Assembly (NCBI GenBank): GCA_020059605.1
Contig: JAGVBT010000156.1
Span: 1-35,350 of the forward strand
DNA: 35,350 nucleotides
From: Deltaproteobacteria bacterium
GTDB taxonomy: Bacteria > Desulfobacterota > BSN033 > UBA1163
Reading direction: 5' to 3'
This document shows, piece by piece, positions 30,200 through 35,350 of the stretch (position 1 is its first letter; each line of letters opens with the position of its first letter). The notes below the pieces were generated by a model. It did not search any database, was not told the DNA's origin, and saw nothing but the letters and a program-made list of their open reading frames with translations. Position numbers and translations under genes: made by a program.

Positions 30200-30414
30200 C
30201 TTCTCTCCTTTCTTCTATCCTCCGAATCGGAAATGGAACAGTACTATTAACTACCTCATTTATCAAAGAAAATCAACCTTGCTTTCCGCCTCATGGAGGC
30301 ATATCTTTTTATAAAAAGGGCCCTCGCCTGAATAAATATGGGGGATCAGGCGTCCAATTAAATAAGAGTTCGATATTTATAAATTATGCTTGACTTTAAA
30401 AGGAGGAATAAGCG
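30200..30414. other. divergent regulatory spacer between fusA paralogue and FecR gene
   Basis: No gene. On the minus strand a weak promoter-like pair TTGATA-N17-TACTGT lies in about 30230-30270. A 14-bp perfect A/T palindrome CTTTTTATAAAAAG is at 30305-30318, and CGCCTGA (30325-30331) pairs with TCAGGCG (30346-30352) around a 14-nt loop. An A+T-rich block (30355-30390) with TATAAA at 30378-30383 may hold the FecR-gene promoter, but I see no good -35. Confidence 0.35.
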
Positions 30415-32160
30415 ATGAAATCCTTGGCGTTTTTTACCATGATCACCGTGCTTTTCATGGTGCCCGCCCATTCCTTTTCTTCCGATCTCGGATCCCTTCG
30501 TATCCGTTGGTTAAGCGGCGACGTCCAGGTCAGGAACGAGGAGCTGGATGAATGGGTTCCTGCCTCCCTGAACATGCCTCTCAAGGAAGGAGACAGGATA
30601 TGGGTCCCCGAAGCCGGAAAACTGGAACTGCACTTGATCGACGGGACCTTCTTAAGGCTTGACCAGGAATCGGCCATAGAGATTTTAAGCCTCGGAAGAA
30701 ATTCTTTCCATTTTTATTTCAATGAAGGCCGAGCTTACGTAAATTTTGCGGGATTGAAAGACAATCTCCTTCGGATCGATACACTCGTCTCCTCCATACA
30801 GGGCATGGACAGGGCGGTCTTCGGAATAGAGGTATCCCGGAGCGGCCATACGGATCTCTCGGTCTACAGGGGTGCCGTCCATATTGAAAGCAAGGATGGA
30901 GGAAAAAAAATTGAAGCAGGTCAGACGTTATCCCTGAGAGAAGATGACTATGCCGAATTGATGCCCCTGGGCCCGGCTGATGATTGGGTAAGATGGAACA
31001 GTGAGAGAGATCGAAATCTTGCCGAACGAAGACCTCCTTCCCCTTATCTTCCAGAGGAGTTGCATGCCTATTCCGGTGACTTTGAAGCAAACGGAAGATG
31101 GGTCTATGTGAGGGAATACGGGAATGTTTGGACCCCTACGGTGATCGTTTCACCTGGATGGGCTCCTTATACGATTGGCAAGTGGGTGTGGATTCGTGGC
31201 GATTATATCTGGATCTCGTATGAGCCCTGGGGTTGGGTCCCTTACCACTATGGACGATGGGTCTATGTTGCTCCTATAGGCTGGTGCTGGACTCCCCCCA
31301 GAAGGGGAGCCGTCTACTGGGGGCCGGGGTTTGTGGCCTGGATTTCTACACCCACTTATGTCTCCTGGGTGCCGCTTGCCCCTGGCGAAATATATTATGG
31401 TCGTGGGTATTATGGTCCGCACAGCGTCAATATTACAAAGGTGAATATCACCCATATCAATGTCCGTAAAGTCGTCTATAAGAATGTCCACGCTCCCCAT
31501 GGGGTGAACGTGGTTCACCGCGAAACCTTTGTCAAAGGAAGAAAGGTGGATTTCCGTTTAAAGGATAATCCTTTCCTCAAGGAAAGAGTAAGCATCGGCA
31601 GGCCGGATATTCAACCGGAGCGAACAACGCGTATGCCGGTGTTCAAAGAAATCCCTCAAGCAAAAAAACCGCCTGAGTCGATTAGGCAGGAAAGGGCAAC
31701 ACGTCCGGTCTTCGTAAAACCGGAAACCCCCAGGCGGGAGATGCCCGTAAAACCCAGAGAAGGGAAACCGGAACAGAAAGTTTTTAAAAAGCCGGAGGAA
31801 CTCAAACCGAGAGGGAAAGAGGTCGATAAGCTTGAAGGCCGGCCGGGAGTAAGAGGAGAAGAGAAACCGGTGGAACCCCGAAAGATCGAAAAGAGAATCG
31901 AAAAACCTTCTATTTCTAAACCGAAAAGGGATTTCGGAAAGACGGGAGATCCCGGATCTCGAGAGCCATATATAGAAAAACCCTCTATAGAGAAGCCTGC
32001 CGGGCCGATAAAACCGGAGAGAGAGAAAAATCAGGAGCGATCTTTCAAGCCTGCGGAGAGGGAAAGATCGGCGGAAACCCGAACGCTTCAAAGACCTAAC
32101 AATCAATCGACAAAGCCTGGCAACGCAACAAAAGAGATGCAAAGGCCAAGAGTTTATTGA
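30415..32160 (+). CDS. secreted FecR-domain / DUF6600-type protein
   Basis: 581 aa. Signal peptide at 1-20 (cleavage near AHS). Residues about 28-185 look like a FecR domain (WLSGDVQVR, LKEGDRIWV, DLSVYRGAVHI, EAGQTLSL). Residues about 225-330 are a Trp/Tyr-rich repeat region of the DUF6600 type (GRWVYV twice, GKWVWI, GWVPYHYG, GWCWTPP). From about 390 to the end it is Lys/Glu/Pro/Arg-rich and probably disordered, with EKPSI-type short repeats. GGAGG is 8 nt before the ATG. No ECF sigma gene is adjacent, so classic FecI/FecR signalling is unlikely; a periplasmic or surface protein is inferred. Function unknown. Confidence 0.85.
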   Translation: MKSLAFFTMITVLFMVPAHSFSSDLGSLRIRWLSGDVQVRNEELDEWVPASLNMPLKEGDRIWVPEAGKLELHLIDGTFLRLDQESAIEILSLGRNSFHFYFNEGRAYVNFAGLKDNLLRIDTLVSSIQGMDRAVFGIEVSRSGHTDLSVYRGAVHIESKDGGKKIEAGQTLSLREDDYAELMPLGPADDWVRWNSERDRNLAERRPPSPYLPEELHAYSGDFEANGRWVYVREYGNVWTPTVIVSPGWAPYTIGKWVWIRGDYIWISYEPWGWVPYHYGRWVYVAPIGWCWTPPRRGAVYWGPGFVAWISTPTYVSWVPLAPGEIYYGRGYYGPHSVNITKVNITHINVRKVVYKNVHAPHGVNVVHRETFVKGRKVDFRLKDNPFLKERVSIGRPDIQPERTTRMPVFKEIPQAKKPPESIRQERATRPVFVKPETPRREMPVKPREGKPEQKVFKKPEELKPRGKEVDKLEGRPGVRGEEKPVEPRKIEKRIEKPSISKPKRDFGKTGDPGSREPYIEKPSIEKPAGPIKPEREKNQERSFKPAERERSAETRTLQRPNNQSTKPGNATKEMQRPRVY

Positions 32161-32187
32161 TCCCCACCATTTGTTGAACTCCCCACA

Positions 32188-32216
32188 TTGACACACCCCC
32201 TTGATTCTCTTAGAAT
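32188..32216 (+). promoter_or_regulatory. near-consensus sigma70 promoter of the DUF362 gene
   Basis: TTGACA (32188-32193), 17-bp spacer, TAGAAT (32211-32216): 6 of 6 and 5 of 6, the best promoter in the window. It begins 28 bp after the FecR gene stop. RNA start is predicted near 32223, just before the GGAGGA (32225-32230) and ATG (32236). The TTG of the -35 is in frame with the gene. Confidence 0.75.
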
Positions 32217-32235
32217 CCCGGCATGGAGGATAAAG

Positions 32236-33369
32236 ATGAAAAGCCATGTCTACTTTTCCGACCTGAAGGTGGAATCGAAAAAGACTCTCTTCGATAAGCT
32301 CGACTTGCTTCTTGACCGGAGCGACCTCAAAGGAAAGATTGGGGAGAAGGACCTGGTGGCCATTAAGCTTCATTTCGGGGAAAAAGGAAATACCGCCTAT
32401 GTCCGTCCCATCTTTTTGAGAAAGATCGCAGACCGGGTCAGTGATCTCAAGGGAAAGCCCTTTCTGACCGACACAAATACTCTCTATCTCGGAACCCGGA
32501 GCGAAGCCGTCTCTCATTTGACAACCGCTTCCCGGCATGGATTCTCGGAATCCGCTGTCAATGCCCCTATTCTGATCGCCGATGGTTTGCGGGGAAGCAG
32601 CGCCGTTCATGTCCGGATCGACAAACCCATCTTCAAGACTGTCTCCATTGCCCATGCCATCCACATGTCTGACGCCCTCATCTGCGTTACCCATTTCAAA
32701 GGGCATGAATTGTCGGGATTCGGAGGGGCGTTGAAAAATCTCGGAATGGGATGCGCCAGCCGGGAAGGGAAGCTAAGCCAGCATTCGAACATCTCCCCAA
32801 AAGTGAAAGAGAAGGCCTGCACGGGATGCAAGAATTGCCTTCCCTGGTGCCCTTCGGAGGCCATTTCAATGATACCGCCGGAGTCAGAGGGCAAGGGCAA
32901 ACACCCGGTCGCCCGGATCGATGCAGGCAAATGCATCGGTTGCGGAGAATGCATCCTCGCCTGCCCCGTCGGAGTCATCCAGATCCAGTGGAATGAGGCC
33001 ATTCCCATCTTTCAGAAAAAGATGGTGGAATATGCCTATGGAGCCGTTCACAAGAAAAAAGGAAAAGTCCTCTACCTCAATTTCCTCACACAGATCTCTC
33101 CGGCTTGCGACTGTTATGGATTTTCGGACGCCTCGATTGTTAAAGACATTGGAATGCTTGCCTCTGAGGATCCTGTCGCCATCGACCAGGCATCGGCCGA
33201 CCTGGTCAACCATGAGGAAGGCAACCGGGGTTCAAAATTATCTAAAAACTGGAAGGCAGGAGAAGATAAATTTCGCGATCTCTACCCGGAGGTCGACTGG
33301 ACCATCCAGTTGGCCTATGGAGAAGAGATCGGCCTAGGGACACGCACATACGAACTGATTAAAATATAG
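32236..33369 (+). CDS. DUF362 protein with two 4Fe-4S clusters
   Basis: 377 aa. The DUF362 domain (1-190 and again after 255) surrounds a ferredoxin-like insert with two CxxCxxCxxxC motifs: Cys195/198/201/205 (CTGCKNCLPWC) then Cys233/236/239/243 (CIGCGECILAC). Family members are cytoplasmic Fe-S proteins of anaerobes of uncertain reaction; an electron-transfer role is inferred. ATG at 32236 with GGAGGA 5 nt upstream is preferred. The in-frame TTG at 32188 belongs to the promoter's -35 box. The gene appears monocistronic, with its own promoter and a hairpin after the stop. Confidence 0.93.
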   Translation: MKSHVYFSDLKVESKKTLFDKLDLLLDRSDLKGKIGEKDLVAIKLHFGEKGNTAYVRPIFLRKIADRVSDLKGKPFLTDTNTLYLGTRSEAVSHLTTASRHGFSESAVNAPILIADGLRGSSAVHVRIDKPIFKTVSIAHAIHMSDALICVTHFKGHELSGFGGALKNLGMGCASREGKLSQHSNISPKVKEKACTGCKNCLPWCPSEAISMIPPESEGKGKHPVARIDAGKCIGCGECILACPVGVIQIQWNEAIPIFQKKMVEYAYGAVHKKKGKVLYLNFLTQISPACDCYGFSDASIVKDIGMLASEDPVAIDQASADLVNHEEGNRGSKLSKNWKAGEDKFRDLYPEVDWTIQLAYGEEIGLGTRTYELIKI

Positions 33370-33575
33370 CGATCAGGGAGGAAGGGGCCGGATTCTATCT
33401 CCCCTAACTCCCCCCTTCCGTAATCCGCTCGGAGTTCGCAGGGCTCGCCAAAAGCCTGAAAATAAAAACAATGATTCTCATGCCGGGCAGGAAGTGACTC
33501 CTCAAGTTCCCGAATTGAACGTCCCCAGGCTTTTTGGAGATACTCTTTTTGAATTGGAAGAAAATTTTGAGACAT
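33315..33575 (-). pseudogene. possible gene remnant opposite the DUF362 3' end
   Basis: An 86-codon minus-strand frame starting at the ATG at 33575. Its first about 55 residues look protein-like (acidic and aromatic, with RSIRELEESLPARHENH and FYFQAFGEPCELR), faintly like the N-terminus of DUF3786-type proteins. The remainder runs antisense into the DUF362 gene and is not protein-like. There is no Shine-Dalgarno. I read it as the 5' fragment of a decayed gene, at low confidence; it may be fortuitous. Confidence 0.25.
33376..33412 (+). terminator. terminator-like hairpin after the DUF362 gene
   Basis: Seven bases after the stop codon, GGGAG-GA-AGGGG (33376-33387) pairs with CCCCT-AA-CTCCC (33401-33412). 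That is two 5-bp stems separated by a 2x2 mismatch, with a 13-nt loop. It is followed by CCCTTCC rather than a T-tract, so intrinsic termination is uncertain. Confidence 0.35.
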
Positions 33576-33601
33576 GGAGGTGAGATAAGGCAGAGGACTA
33601 A

Positions 33602-34039
33602 CTATATTGCGAATCTTGAATCAACCTGCTTTCTCCATTCCTGCATTTGTTTCATTTGGGACTCTAAATCAGTGGGTCGTCTATCCAGCTCGGAAAAAGA
33701 AAGCTTGACAAGCGCACGTGTCTCCAAGTGTTGACGTTCATTCTCCTTTTCCATGTGGTCAAAGCGTTTATCAATACCGTTTAGCCGGTCAATAACCCCG
33801 TCATGTCCCTCTGCCAAAAGCTTTATTTGATCCATCAACCTTTCAGAGATGATATGAAATTGATCGATGACCCGCACCTCAAGGCCCGTCATTTTTTGAT
33901 CCATCCGTACTTCAAGGCCTGTTATTTTTTGATCTATCCGATCCTCAAGTCCCTTCAATTTTTCATCCTGGCGTTTTTCAAAACCTGTAAATATTTCCTC
34001 CAGGTCCTTTTTCCCAAGAACTTCTTCTTCCATTCTCAT
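33602..34039 (-). CDS. coiled-coil protein with 11-residue repeats
   Basis: 145 aa, soluble and almost entirely helical by appearance, with heptad-like hydrophobic spacing. About residues 22-54 consist of three 11-residue units of the form GLExRxDQKxT, encoded by 33-bp repeats at 33876-33974. No catalytic motif or membrane segment is seen. Start at the ATG at 34039 with AAGGAG 4 nt upstream; the ATG at 34033 (10-nt spacing) is possible. A promoter lies just upstream. Function is unknown; a structural or adaptor role would be a guess. Confidence 0.7.
   Translation of the reverse strand: MRMEEEVLGKKDLEEIFTGFEKRQDEKLKGLEDRIDQKITGLEVRMDQKMTGLEVRVIDQFHIISERLMDQIKLLAEGHDGVIDRLNGIDKRFDHMEKENERQHLETRALVKLSFSELDRRPTDLESQMKQMQEWRKQVDSRFAI
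33876..33974. repeat. three 33-bp tandem repeats in the coiled-coil gene
   Basis: Units at 33876-33908, 33909-33941 and 33942-33974. The first two are nearly identical (about five differences in 33) and the third is more diverged. Each encodes 11 residues, so copy-number change would keep the reading frame and shift the coil by 11 residues. Confidence 0.8.
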
Positions 34040-34088
34040 TTTACTCCTTAGTCCTCTTGACAGAGGAAAATCATTTAATGTTACCAAA

Positions 34089-34117
34089 TTCCTATCAAAA
34101 AATCATTATCCTGTCAA
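34089..34117 (-). promoter_or_regulatory. promoter-like site upstream of the coiled-coil gene
   Basis: Minus strand TTGACA (34117-34112), 17-bp spacer, TAGGAA (34094-34089). The -35 is perfect but the -10 matches only 3 of 6. RNA would start near 34082, about 43 nt before the ATG at 34039. It begins only 6 nt after the stop of the upstream dehydrogenase gene, so the coiled-coil gene may be independently transcribed. Confidence 0.45.
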
Positions 34118-34122
34118 ATTAA

Positions 34123-35148
34123 TTATTGATGTGGTTCGATGATGACTTTGATGGACTCTTTCGCATCCATAACAAGTTTAAACCCGAGACCTGTTTCAGC
34201 CAAGGAAAGGCGGTGGGTAATCATCTCTTTGAGGGGTAAACGATGAGCCCGTATCAATTCGATAGCCTGGGAGATATCGATGGGTGCTCCTCCATAGGTA
34301 GGAAGAAGGGTAATCCCATCGTTCCAGAAATCGAAGAATGGAAAAGAAATATCGATTCCCGGTTGAAGGAGTCCAAAACATAAAACCGTTCCTCCCCGGT
34401 CGACACATTCGAGCGCCTGTCTATAGGCTGGGACACTTCCCGCACAGACAATCACCAGATCGGCCAACCTTCCATGATTGATCCCGCGAATCCTTTCAGG
34501 ACTCACCTCTTCTGCATAAACAATTTCATCCGCTCCGAACTGTTTCGCTGATTTCAATCGATAATCATTTATATCGGACGCAATCACCTTCCCTGCACCT
34601 GATGCCTTTGCCAGCGCGATATGAAGAATTCCGGAAATTCCACTCCCGATGACAAAGACGCTCTGGCCGGGTCTAAGCTTTGCCAATCTCTGTCCCCGGA
34701 GAACGCAGGCCAAAGGCTCAATGAAGACCCCTTCCTCAAAAGAGATTTCTTCGGGCAGTATAAATGTTCCCTGGTCCACATTGATCTTTGGAACACGGAT
34801 ATGCTCCGAAAAACCTCCGGGATCAAAGTTGGTCGTCCGTAAGGTATCGCAAACCGTGTCATAACCATTCAGGCAGTAATGACAGGTATTGCAGGGGACA
34901 TGGTGGGAAACAAAGACCCGATCACCAATTCTGTATTGATCCACTCCTTTTCCAACCTCTGCAATCTCTCCTGCGATCTCATGCCCAAGCACCCGGGGCG
35001 CCTTCTTGATCCGGTACCACTCCATCACATCGCTGCCACAGATGCCGCTGGCCAAAACCTTGACCAGCAATTCGCCGGGACCAATGGCCGGAGCCGGCAT
35101 CTCCTCAATCCTCACATCCCGGTTGTTATAGTACATGGCCGCTCTCAT
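34123..35148 (-). CDS. zinc-dependent medium-chain alcohol/polyol dehydrogenase
   Basis: 341-aa medium-chain dehydrogenase of the threonine/sorbitol/galactitol-phosphate dehydrogenase type. The catalytic zinc site is Cys37 (GICGSD), His56-Glu57 (GHE) and Glu144 (IEPLACVLRG). The structural zinc site has four cysteines at 86/89/92/100 (CNTCHYCLNGYDTVC). The Rossmann loop GSGISG (168-173) with Asp in IASDIND suggests NAD(H). Substrate cannot be told from the sequence. I use the ATG at 35148 (GGAG 7 nt upstream); an ATG at 35151 is adjacent. The 131 nt before the right-edge coding sequence show no gene. Confidence 0.92.
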   Translation of the reverse strand: MRAAMYYNNRDVRIEEMPAPAIGPGELLVKVLASGICGSDVMEWYRIKKAPRVLGHEIAGEIAEVGKGVDQYRIGDRVFVSHHVPCNTCHYCLNGYDTVCDTLRTTNFDPGGFSEHIRVPKINVDQGTFILPEEISFEEGVFIEPLACVLRGQRLAKLRPGQSVFVIGSGISGILHIALAKASGAGKVIASDINDYRLKSAKQFGADEIVYAEEVSPERIRGINHGRLADLVIVCAGSVPAYRQALECVDRGGTVLCFGLLQPGIDISFPFFDFWNDGITLLPTYGGAPIDISQAIELIRAHRLPLKEMITHRLSLAETGLGFKLVMDAKESIKVIIEPHQ

Positions 35149-35279
35149 CATTTGACTCCACAACTCTCAGATCTTATCGTAATTCAAGGAACATTGATGA
35201 ACCCTGCTGTCGCAAAACGTTTATCAAAGCAAAATGCTTTTCGAATCTTTAACAGGGGATAAGGGGACGTTGATGAAAT

Positions 35280-35350
35280 CTATGAATTATGATCTTGATC
35301 TGCTGACTCCATCTTTTGAATTGCCTTAATGACCGCTGATCCACATACCC
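35280..35350 (-). CDS. trpA: partial CDS, probable tryptophan synthase alpha chain C-terminus
   Basis: Only the last 22 full codons are in the window, reading VCGSAVIKAI then QKMESADQDHNS and a TAG stop. The VxGSAxxKxI pattern is the phosphate-binding GSA loop and following helix that close the TIM barrel of TrpA. Other TIM-barrel enzymes share similar ends, so the assignment is tentative. It would be upstream of, and on the same strand as, the dehydrogenase. Confidence 0.45.
   Translation of the reverse strand, partial: VCGSAVIKAIQKMESADQDHNS

Noticed and set aside
31558..32706. 382-codon minus-strand open frame
   Set aside because: Antisense to the FecR/DUF6600 tail and the DUF362 gene; the translation is low-complexity Arg/Phe/Leu-rich in its second half, which mirrors the K/E/P/R-rich tail codons.
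1..35350. tRNA, rRNA, riboswitch, prophage or transposase genes
   Set aside because: None recognised by eye; no cloverleaf with a conserved T-loop in the spacers and no recombinase motifs in any frame.

Overview
The window looks like a chromosomal core segment of an anaerobic deltaproteobacterium (Desulfobacterota-like; inferred from gene content and order, not from a marker search). Nearly every gene belongs to a recognisable family. Clues are the ileS-lspA-lgt-def-fmt-DUF116-htpX-rsmB string, a DUF362/ferredoxin protein, an Mbh-type split Mrp antiporter operon, a FecR/DUF6600 envelope protein and a divergent EF-G. Intergenic regions carry short G+C-rich word repeats and one 147-bp palindromic element, as is common in such genomes. 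No tRNA, rRNA, CRISPR array, prophage or transposase gene was seen.

Layout. (1) 217-9044, minus strand: ileS, lspA, lgt, def, fmt, DUF116, htpX, rsmB. This is a translation, protein-maturation and lipoprotein-maturation cluster; htpX has its own good sigma70-type promoter. (2) 9279-9737, plus: a MazG-like pyrophosphohydrolase with only the C-terminal MazG domain. (3) 9896-13119, minus: a HEAT-repeat protein and an HD-GYP protein with overlapping stop and start codons and look-alike N-terminal modules, under a clear promoter. (4) 13394-14122, plus: rsmI. (5) 14151-19169, minus: ktrB-ktrA-trkA-trkH, two different K+ uptake systems in one run. (6) 19325-26766, plus: eleven tightly packed genes for a multisubunit cation/proton antiporter. 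Their order is that of the membrane-antiporter half of archaeal Mbh hydrogenase, but no hydrogenase genes follow. The operon is divergent from the K+ genes, so the 12.6 kb looks like a Na+/K+/H+ homeostasis island. (7) 26771-30199, minus: AMMECR1-like protein, dtd, a palindromic repeat, and an EF-G paralogue with Tyr at the catalytic His position. (8) 30415-33369, plus: FecR/DUF6600 secreted protein and DUF362 ferredoxin protein, the latter with a near-consensus promoter. (9) 33602-35148, minus: a coiled-coil protein with 33-bp repeats and a zinc-dependent alcohol dehydrogenase. The right edge holds the last codons of what looks like trpA.

Three promoters (13154-13182, 19256-19284, 32188-32216) have a -35 box whose TTG is in frame with the following gene, so a longest-ORF start would wrongly begin at the -35. 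I moved those starts downstream. The six promoters reported all have a TTGAC(A/G) -35 box and a 17-bp spacer.

The most interesting part is the antiporter operon. It has three different NuoL/M/N-type subunits. The third has Asn where the conserved TM7 lysine is expected and overlaps a 69-residue membrane protein that may be an overlooked subunit.
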